DNA of 64,000 nucleotides from Ornithodoros turicata (Eukaryota; Arthropoda; Arachnida; Ixodida; Argasidae), in NCBI RefSeq assembly GCF_037126465.1, contig NC_088205.1, forward strand, positions 28,193,482 to 28,257,481. Direction: 5' to 3'. The notes under the pieces are model-generated. The model worked only from the letters and a program-made list of their open reading frames with translations. It was not told the DNA's origin and searched no databases. The position numbers and the translations under genes are program-made. The stretch's first letter is position 1. The number at the start of each line of letters is the position of its first letter. Shown here piece after piece: positions 1 through 10,397 of this stretch.

Positions 1-593
1 CTTGACGTTTTCACACGGCAGCTCTCGCTTGCGTCCCATCTTGTAGTCAGCACTGCAACTAGTTGCCCTTTCAAAAAGACCACTCAGTATGACCTCAATT
101 TTAGTGCTTAGGTCACGTGTAGGACAAGGGAATCGGAGAAACGGACTGGGGAAAACTCCGGGCGGTGAACCCTCAAGTGGACGAGATGACCGCCGAAGAA
201 AACACTAGGTCACGGAAACCATGTTGCGGTGGGCAGGTATCCGAGGTCAGAAGAAACCCAGGACACAAAAGGAGGCCAAGAACAATAACCTGGTTATCAG
301 GAAAAAAAAAAAACATCTGCCAAGCGGAGCTTTTCGGATTAATCCGAATTGCTTAAAATTTTACCGGAGTCCGTTTTCGGATTTTTTCGGATAAATCCGA
401 AAACCCGGTACCCTATACGTAACATGATCTGGTGGCTGAAGGCAAGAGAAACGTGTGAAAGATTACATTTGCTTCACTTTTACGCAGGAAACGGCATCCA
501 AACTCTGCATACACAAATATCGTACAAAATAAATTGTTGTGCCACACTGGAATGTTCATAACACATACCACACTAGGGTGAACGCAAAAAAAA
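1..593. other. no gene recognised
   Basis: No coding similarity was seen in six frames. The only structure is a 16-bp palindrome, TTCGGATTAATCCGAA, at 333-348, followed by further TTTCGGAT/ATCCGAAA inverted words to about 400, which may be the decayed end of a small inverted-repeat element. Confidence 0.5.
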
Positions 594-594
594 G

Positions 595-623
<29 letters not shown>
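594..623. repeat. (TA)n microsatellite
   Basis: An uninterrupted TA dinucleotide run of about 15 units, read directly. Confidence 0.95.
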
Positions 624-626
<3 letters not shown>

Positions 627-1077
627 GAGTATATAGCTTTGAAATCTTTGGTACTCGCAGCTGAAATACAGCGATAGCTGTACCTCTACGCATTGTGAGC
701 AGACTTTAACACGATTCTTTCTCTGTGTTTGAGGGTACTTTTCTCATCATTTTTTTCAGGGCTTCATTAGGGATCTTTAGAATATTTTCTGAACGAGTTC
801 GCATTGCAAGTACACAAGACAAGAACCTTCATCGGCGGAGCCATCCTGGCGTCTTGTGCTTTCCACTCCTGCCACCTGCATCACCACACCTCACGTGATA
901 CCCAACGTCGCAGCGCGCTTCTTCGGTGTTTAACTCCACATATACAGCTGCCGCTGTAAAGAAAAAAAAGAAAGAAAAAAGACAGAGAACATCAGGACAT
1001 CCTGACCCCCATCTCTAGATCCGCGCCTGCCTACAGCACGCCGAATGATATAGTTATCGGTACCGGTGTGCATCCAA

Positions 1078-1190
1078 GATGTCACAAAAAAAAAAAAAAA
1101 AAAACGTACACATCCCGTTTTCAACAAATATAGGTAAGAACTGAACGATGTCATTCTGAATGACGGTTGGTTCTGAGCTTTTTAGGCGGT
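1078..1190 (+). repeat. right-arm remnant of palindromic TA MITE
   Basis: GTCACAAAA, then CCCGTTTTCAACAAAT and a diverged GTCATTCTGAATGACGGTTGG follow in the same order as in the complete copies at 3231-3479 and 26692-26928. The inner GGCGTACGCC core has been replaced by an expanded A-run, and the left arm is absent. Confidence 0.65.
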
Positions 1191-1933
1191 AACGTTCTTT
1201 TCTTTTGATGTGGAAGCGATTATTCACTGATGTCACCCCTCTAGAGTGCATGCTTCGAAAAGACAAAATTTGGTTTTGGTTTGGTCTCAATAATGTTCAC
1301 ACAGTGCGAGAACTATGAAACAGCAAAAGAACGGTGGTGGCTGTCATAATGATGAAACTGCTTGCCGCAGTAACAAACCGGCAAAAAACGATGAACGGCG
1401 ATGCGGACGAAAGTCAGGCCAGTTAGAACCGTCGGACTGCGTCATAGCAGCAGAAACGAGAGTGGCGCGCCCTTGAGAGTGACGTCACATGGATAAACAC
1501 ACTGCGATGGTTAGGATACTTGCCGGTGACTGATCCGGTCGAACGCATGTGCGCCTGGCTCTGAACACGCGATGGGAGAGCCGGATAGCTGAGCGAAGTG
1601 CGCATTGCTGCGCTACCCTGCGTAAGTAATATGCAAACCGAGACCAATTAATTACTCGAACAAATCAATAGGTGTTGAATAAGTGCAGGTTTCTTCTGAG
1701 ATATATTTAGCTGAAGGCTCCAATCGCTACGGCACAGGTGCCGAGTGCGTCCGAAGTGAAATTTAAAACTTAGGACTTCAATTTGATTAATGAGCGTACG
1801 CAAATGAGCTGCTCGCTGCTCAGTGCTTTGCCGATATTTACTGAACAGAAAGTTTTTCGATATAATCAGCAGTTTCTGAATTATTCAGCTGGGAGAATTT
1901 CGTGACACACCCGCTATACTCCGATGAAGTATA
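1191..1933. other. no gene recognised
   Basis: No domain, RNA gene or clear repeat boundary was seen here. It lies beyond the 3' end of the SLC6-like gene. Confidence 0.4.
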
Positions 1934-2154
1934 CAGGGTGTTGCACCTAACGTGATAGAAAATTCTAACTGGCGATGTACTCGCCGAAGGATTGTGAGAC
2001 TTTCGGCAATTACCTTCTGGAATCTTTGCCACCATTGAGGAAGGCTTTCGACATTTTTTAATTGAGGGAAATTAATTTTTTTCAAATGAACTTTGAAAAT
2101 TGCCAAGCGAACCTCACTTTCTTTTGACAGAAATATGAAGCCCTCCACGGATAA
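1934..2154 (+). repeat. half of a CAGGGTG-ended foldback element
   Basis: It begins TA then CAGGGTGTTGCACC, the same terminal word as the foldbacks at 20591-21492 and 21497-22708. It shares their AT-rich subterminal TTTAATTGAGGGAAATTAATT and TTTGACAGAA stretches. No matching right terminus was found before or after the hAT MITE that starts at 2163, so the copy is probably truncated. Confidence 0.5.
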
Positions 2155-2162
2155 CCACAGAC

Positions 2163-2980
2163 CAGACTTGTACAAAATACTGCGCAAAAGTATTTAAAAT
2201 AAGATACTAAATACTCTACGGAAAAAGTATTTAAAATAGAGTTCAAAATACTCGAAACTGAAAGTAATTTGAATAGAGTACTAAATACTCTAAGAAGTAT
2301 TTAAGATACTATTTAAAGTACTTTAGTATTAGCAGTAAGTGAAACGCGTATTCTGAACGTGGCCTTACAAATGAAAGGAATAAACTTCATCAGCCATGCA
2401 TATCTTTCATTTGCAACGTCTTGGTGTCAAGTAATGTTTGGTTAACTTTGGTGAACCCAAGTAAACTTTGTTGATATGTTCTGACCCAAAACTTCGTAAT
2501 CCCTCCTGTATATCGGTTTGGGTCTTTCAACCTCTGGCACGTGTTTATTGCTTTGATGACCAAGGAAATAAATGCCGGGATTATCTTGTACCTAATCCCC
2601 TGGTGATTCACCTGGCAATATGAATATATAGGAACGGTTTTCTGACGAAGCTGGCTATTGAGAAGCAAGGCCAGGCTTGGGACCAGCCTATTGTACAAGA
2701 TGATAAATGACAGATTCGCGAATTCCCGAAAGAAAGAAAACGAAGAAAAAGGGGGTTAAATTCCAGTGAGCTGAAAATCTCGGCACGGCGGGAAGCGTGC
2801 TGGATATGGTTTAACGAGGAAGGAAAGTATTTTGAGTACTGAGTAGCAAATACCGAAAAAAGTATTTTAAATACATTAAAAATACTTGTCGCAAAAAGTA
2901 TTGAGTAGAGTACCAAAATACCGGAAAAAGTATTTAAAATACTGTATTTTGAGTACGTACTCAAGATACGTACAAGTCTG
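2163..2980. mobile_element. hAT-type MITE with 8-bp target duplication
   Basis: The element starts CAGACTTGTAC and ends GTACAAGTCTG, a perfect 11-bp terminal inverted repeat. It is flanked by the direct repeat CCACAGAC at 2155-2162 and 2981-2988. Both subterminal regions are built from many copies of AAGTATTTAAAATA-like words in opposite orientation. An 8-bp duplication fits the hAT superfamily. The middle (about 2340-2820) has no recognisable transposase, so the copy is non-autonomous. Confidence 0.85.
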
Positions 2981-3230
2981 CCACAGACCCAACAAAAACT
3001 ATGCACAGTATCACAAGAGAAATAGTTGAAAAAAAAAAAAGAATATGAAAATGACGCTTTAGCCCCGCCTGCTTGATTTTCGCAAAGACGCGTAAGAGAC
3101 ATGTGCGGAGAAGGAAGTGTCCCCGCCTTCATTTGTTTTTCCTTCCTTGTGATAAGACGGTTATTTTCTTTTTCTTCGTGATAAGACGGTAATCACCAGC
3201 ATCAAGGTCAAAGCGGGGGAAAGAAATGTA

Positions 3231-3479
3231 CACTGTTAAAAATGAACTTCACCTCATAGCAGGCTCCTAGCCAACCATCATCTCGGATGATATCGTTATC
3301 TGACCTGATTCGTTGAAAACGGGAGGCGTACGCCTTTTTTGTGACAATTATGAACAGCATAAGTGTCACAAAAAAGGCGTACGCCTCCCGTTTTCAACAA
3401 ATCAGGGCAGATAACGATATTATTCGAGATGATGGTTAGCTAAGAGCGTGCTATGCGGTGAAGTTCATGTTTAAGAGTG
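3231..3479. mobile_element. palindromic MITE, complete copy, TA target
   Basis: Near-perfect 249-bp palindrome whose arms meet at a short centre near 3355. Ends are CACTGTTAAAAATGAACTTC and GAAGTTCATGTTTAAGAGTG, flanked by TA at 3229-3230 and 3480-3481. The core carries CGGGAGGCGTACGCC and its complement. The TA target and length suggest a Tc1/mariner-driven MITE (inference). Other copies or fragments lie near 1078, 14292, 19575, 20382, 26692, 29345, 42828 and 43846. Confidence 0.85.
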
Positions 3480-3481
3480 TA

Positions 3482-4966
3482 GAACAAGAGGCGGGGACAC
3501 ATCCTCCCCTAGACGTACACGTGGCGCGCGCTTCTTTGCGAAAATCAAGTAGGCGGGTCTGAAGCGGAATTTTCACTGTCCGATAATTGCCCGACCGATA
3601 GGAACATTAGGCCTAACGTCACCTAGCGGCAGAGGCGTCGACCCTATGATTCATAATTTAATTTTATAGCCCAGAAGGCATTCAAAGCGTGCCTATGTAC
3701 TGTTTCATCAGTCTGTTTCGCATGCATAAGCCAACGTGCGGGGGGGGGGGAAGAAAAATCCAAGAATTGCACCTTGCATCGGTCCACTGAAGAACAAGGC
3801 ACAGCTTAGTCTCTTAGGATGTAGTGCTGAGTCAGCACTGCTGACATCGCATGCAGCACAACGAATTGTCGATGCGTTTTTGGTGACCCACGCGCTACCG
3901 TTCCACGAGCGGACGTGGCGGGCATTTCGGATGCTCGTATGACCAACCTAGGAACTGGGGGGAAGCATGCTGTCGCCCTCCAGCTGCTGTCTGAGGGCGC
4001 TTTTGTAGCGCTTGCTTTGCGAATATGCTTTAACCGCAAGAACTTCTTCTGTGTGCCACTATGCTTTTCTATGTGTAGCACGATATTTATAAGTCAATTT
4101 GAAGTCAATACTTACCACGGACTAACGAAACGCCCGCAAGGGCGCCACCGTCCGTCGCCGTGAAAATCTGTGCATGCGGTTCGTCCCGCCGTTCCTCCGT
4201 CGAGTTGTCGTGCTAGTGAGAAAGTTGGCCGTTTTCCGTCGAGAAATTGTCGTACGCGGTTACGGCTTCATTCCCGAAATTCGCGAAGGCCCAGCACGTG
4301 CTATCCACCCGCGAGTCGCGCGACAGTGCCGTAAAGCGACCTTCACCTAGAGCACGCAGGCGTTAGGTGAAGCCAACTTAAGGAATGGTGACGCATAATC
4401 AGTGGTTCATCCAGAATCCCAAGCACGGAGGGGGTGCTAGAAAAAATGGGGGGGGGCATTATATATGTCATTACAGCTTAACATATCATAATCGGCATGT
4501 GTCTAAAGCTGAAATCGCAAGGGCACCTCCTGTAGGAGGTACACAGGTGAAAAAGTTAGGGGGATGTCACTGAATATTTGGGGGGGGGGGGGGGTTACCG
4601 GGTGTAGAGTGTACAGATAAATCACTGCACCTAATGTTGCCAGAAGTTGTCCGGAAATGTTCCCTCACCTTGTTCGGGATATCGACCATTGCAGTCTCCC
4701 AGCGTAGCCGTCAAACTCTGAATGAAGCAGATTGTGGTGCTCTCGTCCGTATACTATAGTAGCGAAATATCGCTCCGAGAAAAACAATCGGATGTTATCA
4801 GGCGGAAATGGAAGACTTGCCCATCAAGAAAGCATCGACAGCCGACAGCTCGATTATTCGGACTTTTACGAGATCCCCGCAGAGTCCGAAAAATCGGACC
4901 AACCTACCTACTCCAACCTACAAGCACACCTTTCTTGTATCTCAAATGAGAATTTATAGTTATCGT
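3482..4966. other. no gene recognised
   Basis: No exon or repeat boundary could be supported. G-runs occur near 3738-3747, 4449-4456 and 4579-4594. This is flanking DNA downstream of the SLC6-like gene. Confidence 0.4.
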
Positions 4967-4972
4967 TTTATT
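4967..4972 (-). promoter_or_regulatory. candidate polyadenylation signal of the SLC6-like gene
   Basis: AATAAA on the minus strand, a little over 110 nt downstream of the stop codon at 5085-5087. Position fits a 3' processing signal, but the motif is short and common in AT-rich DNA. Confidence 0.4.
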
Positions 4973-5084
4973 TCGTAGATGCTACAAGGGTGGAACAGTG
5001 AATGCAGTACACGCGCGCAGTTTGGCGTTAAGACACTGCGGTGGCGATGAGGTGAGGGAGACAATTAGTTGTGAAGTAATTTTC

Positions 5085-5360
5085 CTACTCGCAGGGAAAA
5101 TAGTTTGGCTGGGCTCTGACCACCTTGGGAGCCTCTTGAACAGTTTCACCACGTTTCTTGATGAATCGGCCCATGTACTTTGGGCTGTGGTGTACCAAGT
5201 ACAGGGTGAAACGCTCAGCCACAGTCTCCTTGCGATCGGTGCGATAGACCCTCTTCTGGGCAGCCAGGTCAGAGTTCTTCAGGGCTTCGTGGTAGGCACG
5301 GAACTGCTGAGGCTCTCTGGGTCCCCAGTGGGAACACGGGAGCAGGGACATGGTCACGTC
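5085..5360 (-). CDS. SLC6-like transporter, last coding exon (C-terminal tail)
   Basis: Codes for 91 residues to a TAG or equivalent stop at 5085. The exon follows a TTTGTAG acceptor in phase 0, matching the donor of the exon at 6108-6263. It starts DVTMSLLPCSHWGPR; the HWGPR word corresponds to the conserved DWGP motif just after TM12 of animal SLC6 proteins. The remainder is a basic, charged cytoplasmic tail (VYRTDRKETVAERF, then FIKKRGETVQEAPK), long for the family. Because SLC6 tails vary, the assignment rests on the WGP motif and on phase continuity. Confidence 0.75.
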   Translation of the reverse strand, partial: DVTMSLLPCSHWGPREPQQFRAYHEALKNSDLAAQKRVYRTDRKETVAERFTLYLVHHSPKYMGRFIKKRGETVQEAPKVVRAQPNYFPCE

Positions 5361-6107
5361 CTACAAAGCGAGATATACAGGTTAAGAAGCTACGGTCTGG
5401 GACCGTGGGCCAGCACGAGATGACGGTAATTGAATATCGAGGTCAAAGGATCCTTCGGCACATTCTACTGACGAGAATCAAGTTTCACTTCACTTCATTT
5501 CAGCGTTCGTGTTCAGCTTTTTTGTACTTGGCATGTTTGTTGTATTGCATGACCTGATAAAATCTGCTATTGATCTTGAGTGTTCCCAATTCTTAATTCA
5601 CAACCTTATTTCAACCATCATGCTTTCCTGAAATTACTTCTAGCGACTTTTTGCACTAGCACGTCGTTCCTCATGCCTCATACGCGGACTTCGCTATCTC
5701 GTGTTTCGTAACTACGTATGTAGTCATCTACGAGTGCATTGGATATCACACTGAACTGCAGGTGTATTTTTAAAACGTTGTAGCTGGTTTCCACATGCGG
5801 TGCCGCAGGCGGTTAGAGCAAGCGCTCCAATTTGCAAAAAAAAAAAAAAGCTACCCTATTTATAAGCCGCGCGCTGGAAGAGGCTGTTGCGTGCTGTTCG
5901 GATCCCCTGTCCTCACGCATCCTATTCTAAAACTTGGTTGTATGCTATGTAGTGTTAACCTGTCTGTGCATTGTTCAATACGGGATTCGTTATTCGACGT
6001 TGTTTTCCGACTTTTTTTTATTTTGATTTTTCTTTAAAGATTCAACTACGCGCGCATCCTGATGCAGTGCGGGAGAGCCTGTACGAGAAGTACGAGTTTA
6101 TACGTAC
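5361..6107 (-). other. intron of the SLC6-like gene
   Basis: Lies between a GTACGT donor at 6107 and a TAG acceptor at 5361. Apart from an A-run near 5838-5850, nothing recognisable was seen. Confidence 0.6.
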
Positions 6108-6263
6108 GAATCCGTTTTCCAGGAGCCAGGCGAACAAGTAGACAGGAAGCCAGACAAGGGAAGCAAGCAGGAGACCCGCACCGACGAGGGTAAATATGAC
6201 ATTTAGCTGGAAGAGTTCTTCGGTGTGCTTCTGGAAGGCTGGTACCGTTCCTCCCAGGGCTGT
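6108..6263 (-). CDS. SLC6-like transporter, exon coding TM12
   Basis: 52 codons, phase 0 at both ends, bounded by acceptor GTAACAG and donor GTACGT. The peptide runs TALGGTVPAFQKHTEELF and then a hydrophobic helix, FTLVGAGLLLASLVW, followed by LPVYLFAWLLENGF. This matches the family pattern of TM12 (GW.+..S...+P.Y). Too short to stand alone as a gene; recognised by its hydrophobic pattern and by the phase match to its neighbours at 9978-10084 and 5085-5360. Confidence 0.8.
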
Positions 6264-7192
6264 CTGTTACGGGTGAAGTGAGTTAGACACGTTTATGCCA
6301 TCGGACCAGTGGCGTATCTAGGAAGGACAGCGCCCATATCACGCAGCGCGATTGCGCTCCTGGGTAGTTTCATTTATAATCGAATGATGCAAGCCGGTCA
6401 CATTTTTTGTTTCTCTCGGAAAAAATATGTTATCCCACCCACAAAGAGATGCAAAAGGTGCCTGACCGCAGGTCTCTGCGATATTTTCTTCTCCGTCCAC
6501 GGCGCTTTGAAGCAACCGGCGCGATTTCGCGGCTTAAATTTGTTCCAACTTTGTGACCTTGTATCTCTTGAATGAGATGTCCCATTTGAACGATTTTTTT
6601 TTCTGCTGACAGAGTGGATGGTGCACGTTCAACCGTAGGCTATTAAATTTATATGGTCAGGAGAAAAGTATATGGAAAAAAAATCCCGAAAATGCAACAG
6701 AGCCTTTTTACCGCACGTTTGGAAGGTCATGACCGAGGGCCTGGATCGCCGACTGTGATGTTCTTCGCATGAGCAGAAAGATAATTCTTTGCTCTTTCGT
6801 TTGACGTCACATACATTGCTTTATCTTCAGCCATTATCCCGTAACAATGCCGTGAACACGGAAGGGTAGGGGAAAATTCTCATTTTTGCGGCAGTTTTTA
6901 CCCAAAAAGGACATCTTCAAATTTTCCGATATTTTGTACTAACATAGCTGAGACATAGCTCTTTCAGGGTATGCAATAAAATGTTTGCTTATCCCACAGG
7001 GCGTGCAATGTTTTTTCGCATCCCTATTGGGCAGCGCTCGCAGGGGTCAAACACACGTACAAAGAGTGGACTTCTAACCCACTCCCTGTATTTTTTATTT
7101 TTTTTCCTTTCGGTGAGGGTGCCGTCGTGCCGAAAGCCGACTGTAGTAATATGCACAGATAACTGATGTCCGCAGACAAGCAAAAGTTCGTT

Positions 7193-7526
7193 CATGAAAG
7201 TGAACATGAATGAACTGATGTTCTGAGGCTGGAACAACATAGAAGGGACAAACACATACAAAGCCTCAATTTGCCTAAGAAATTAAAGGTGAAAGTCACT
7301 GAAAAGGTTAGCCAGCTGTAGGACTCGAACGCACATCATCTGGATTGCCGGTCTAAGGCTCTAAGAGAGACAGGCTGGTTTGTCTCTTCAGATGACGCAC
7401 CCTGGAAGTCGCTGGCTAGGCGTGTTAGCTTAGCTCAGTTGGTAGAGCCCTGGACCGGCAATCCAGAAGATGTGGGTTCGAGTCCTACAGCTGGCTAACC
7501 TTTTCAGTGACTTTCATCTTTGATCT
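7193..7526. mobile_element. tRNA-like retroposon/foldback insertion, 11-bp target duplication
   Basis: Flanked by AAAAGTTCGTT at 7182-7192 and 7527-7537. The other arm of the surrounding foldback keeps the uninterrupted site (complement near 8951-8962), which proves an insertion. Inside are two inverted tRNA-like halves. The left one (about 7286-7375, minus) and the right one (7424-7530, plus) share GGCAATCCAGA, GTTCGAGTCCTACAGC and a TTTTCAGTGACTTTCA tail in opposite orientation. Confidence 0.75.
7424..7495 (+). tRNA. tRNA-like sequence, probably SINE-derived
   Basis: Folds as a 72-nt cloverleaf. The acceptor GTTAGCT/AGCTGGC pairs with two G-U pairs, the D stem is GCTC/GAGC, the anticodon stem CTGGA/TCCAG and the T stem GTGGG/CCTAC. 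A box TAGCTCAGTTGG and B box GGTTCGAGTCC are intact, and a TTTT Pol III terminator follows at 7501. The anticodon position reads GGC (Ala), but position 33 is C rather than the universal U, and metazoan tRNA-Ala normally uses AGC, CGC or UGC. It sits inside a mobile insertion, so a working tRNA is unlikely. Confidence 0.45.
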
Positions 7527-9977
7527 AAAAGTTCGTTGCTTAGGCTTTCCCACCCGGTTAATCTTTTCAAGGTTACGTACTTGAAGAAAATCGGACGTGG
7601 GAACATGGCATTTGTAAATACTCCGGCTTTGGCGAACCGAAGCGCGAGACGTCTATTCTCTTGCAATTTTGTTGTGTTATTTGCTGGTTTCTTCTACCTG
7701 TGATCAAAGACCGAATTTGAAACACTCAGGTGATGTGCAACGATGCCGACAGATCGCCCAAGGACTTGTCGCCTGGTCTTCCTTGGAATGATAGGACATG
7801 TCCGGTCCCTTATTTCTTCAAGGCGAACTCCTTTCAGAAATATTATTTGAAGGACTTGGCCTTCCAATAGGTGAGAAAGTCGGGGCGCTGCGTGGGAAAA
7901 GACGGTCTTTAGGCGTCTACGGGGTTCTCGCCGCTTTCCACATTTTAAGACAAGGGCCTTGCTTTCCTCGATGTTACGTATGGATTTCGTTTTGTCGTCG
8001 GCGTAGCGTGTACTTCTGCGCTCCCCATGGCCAGCCATAGCCACACCAGAAGTCGACTATACTGCCCGGACTACACTCAACGACGCAAGAAAAAAATACC
8101 CTGGAACAAGAACTTCAGGCCGGTATCGTTGATAGGATCAGGGCTTTTGAAGACCATCTTGAGCACCTCGGAGGCAGTCCATGTCCACGACATCGACGAA
8201 ATATGTGTGAACTGCTATAACACGTTTCGACTGCAAGTTGCTGAGGCAGGGCCTTCAGGTGAACAAGATCCTCCGGCTTCAAGCCCTAACGACGCTGACT
8301 TCAGTGGATCATTTCCGACAACGCGTATGCGCATGCCCAGCCCTTGAGTAAGCCATCTTTGAGTGGAAAACATCGCTATGGACCCACCTGCGGGAGACTG
8401 TCATGTTCATTGTGGGGAGATAATCGGTTTCAAGATTGCGCGGACGTTTGAGGTCTGGCAACGAGTACAATGCGCTTTCACTCTTTCCGCATTCTTCTTC
8501 CAATCTTCTCTTGCTACTTTCCCACGCACTGTGCCAGTCCGAAAAGCACGTCACCATTATTGGGGGGAAAGACACGACGTTCGACATTCCGTCGCCAGGG
8601 GCGACGCGAATATAGAAATGGTCTGTAGAGGAGGTGGTGTTCCTCTACATGCGTCCTGAGGAACACCACGTAGAGGAACACCACCTCCTCTACAGGTCTA
8701 TTGTGCAGACTGAACAGGAGCATATCAGAACACGATATTGGTGTGAGCCTACTGAGGCACCCGTAGCATATGGAGCAGAAGAAACAGAAGTAGAAGAAAC
8801 CAGGAAATAAAACAAAATTGCAAGAGAATAGACGTCTCGCGCTTCGGTTCAGCAAAGCCGGAGTATTGCCATAAATGCCCTGTTCCCACGTCAGATTTCC
8901 TTCAAGCACGTAACCTTGAACCGCTTGCATTAACCGGGTGGGAAAGCCTAAGCAACGAACTTTTGCTTGTCTGCTGACATCACAGTGATCTGTGCATATT
9001 ACTATAGTCAGCTATCGGCATGACGGCACCTTCACCGAAAGGAAAAAGAAAAGACAAAAAGCAAACATTTTATTGCATATCCTGAAAGAGCTATGTCTCA
9101 GCTGTGTTACTACAAAAGATCGGAAAATTTGAAGATGTCCTTTTTGGGTAAAAACTGCCGCGAAAATGAAAATTTTCCCCTACCCTTCCGTGTTCACGGC
9201 GTTGTTACGGGATCATAGCATAAGATAAAGCAATGTATTTGACGTCACACGAAAGAGCAAAGAATTATCTTTCTGCTCACGCGAAGAACATCACAGTCGG
9301 AGATCCAGGGCCTCGGCCATGACCTTCCAAACGTGCGGTAAAAAGGCTCTCTGTTGCATTTTCGAGATTTTTTTTTCGTATACTTCTGTCTTGACCATAT
9401 AAATTTAATAGCCCACGGTGGAACGTGCACCATCCATTCTGTCAGAAAAAAAAAAATTCGTTCAAATGGGACATCTCGTTCAAGAGATACAAGGTCACAA
9501 AGTTGGAAAAAATTTAAGCCGCGAAACCGCGCCGGTTGCTTCGAAGCGCGGTGGACGGAGAAGAAAATATCGCAGAGACCTGCGGTCAGGCACCGTTTGC
9601 ATCTCTTTGTGGGTGGAGTAACATTTTTCCCGAGATAAATAAAAAATGTGACCGGCGGGCATCATTCGATTATAAATGAAACTGCCCCCCTGTCAAAGCA
9701 TCTGACACCCATGTCTGGAATGGCGTTACCGGATTTTGAACGCAAAGTACAATTCGAGTTCGTTACGATTTTGAACTCGATACTGGTCGCTGGTGTTTTA
9801 GTCGCGCCGGGGACGGTGGAACACGTGATAGAGCGCAAGTACCGCTGGCGCGTCGTCCCAATTTCTTCTTCCCACTATGTAAGTTTGCCCGGCGCCCCCG
9901 TCAAGCAAGGTCCAGGGTGAGTATCCCTTCTTGCCACATCCTATAGATACGCCTCTGCGTCAGACACCACGACTCAC

Positions 9978-10084
9978 GAGTAAGGTAATGGGCGAGATGT
10001 ATTTCCAGCAGAAGACCCAGTAAGCACGCAACTCGGTCGTCGAGCGGTCCATGAAGGCAATGTCGAAGAGAAGCCGGTCGATGC
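9978..10084 (-). CDS. SLC6-like transporter, exon coding TM11
   Basis: 107 bp: two bases complete the codon begun in the exon at 16522-16621, then 35 codons end in phase 0 at a GTGAGT donor. The acceptor is CTCCGCAG. The peptide reads IDRLLFDIAFMDRSTTELR then AYWVFCWKYISPITLL. It aligns with the signature of animal SLC6 proteins around TM11 (RF..DI..M.G..P..YW..CW....P..L). The typical G after M is D here. Among the best-matching exons of the gene. Confidence 0.88.
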
Positions 10085-10397
10085 CTGCGGAGTGGGTAGT
10101 TTATACATGGGTTATGCACCCGTACCCTCTGCCAGGGGAATGTTTAATATTGCAATGATATCTTTTTTTTTTTTTTTTTTTTTTTTACGGTTGTTTATTG
10201 TTTATTGAATTAAAATTACTAAATACAAAGCTTTGGGATGGAATTATGGGTATCATTAGCACAGGCTAGTATTGACTCCCACAGCTCATCCTCAATAACA
10301 TCAATTCACAGTCGCATAGAAAGACACTGAGAAGCAGTGCAATGACATTAAAAGTATTACCCACATACACTTACACTACAATTTTACAGCAAGATAA

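Larger units (their letters stand above)
6361..9690. mobile_element. large foldback element with ~0.9-kb arms
   Basis: The left arm (about 6361-7690) is the inverse complement of the right arm (about 8800-9690). Shared words include AGTTTCATTTATAATCG at the outer ends, CAAATTTTCCGATCTT-like and GACGTCTATTCTCTTGCAA. The arms differ by scattered substitutions and by a 334-bp insertion in the left arm only (7193-7526). The unpaired centre (7690-8800) contains a smaller inverted repeat, GAGGAGGTGGTGTTCCTCTA, around 8626-8690 and no recognised domain. Class unknown: the outer ends lack a clear target duplication. Confidence 0.75.

Noticed and set aside
7424..7495. Functional tRNA-Ala gene
   Set aside because: C at position 33, anticodon GGC and location in a mobile insertion argue for a SINE-type sequence; kept only as tRNA-like.
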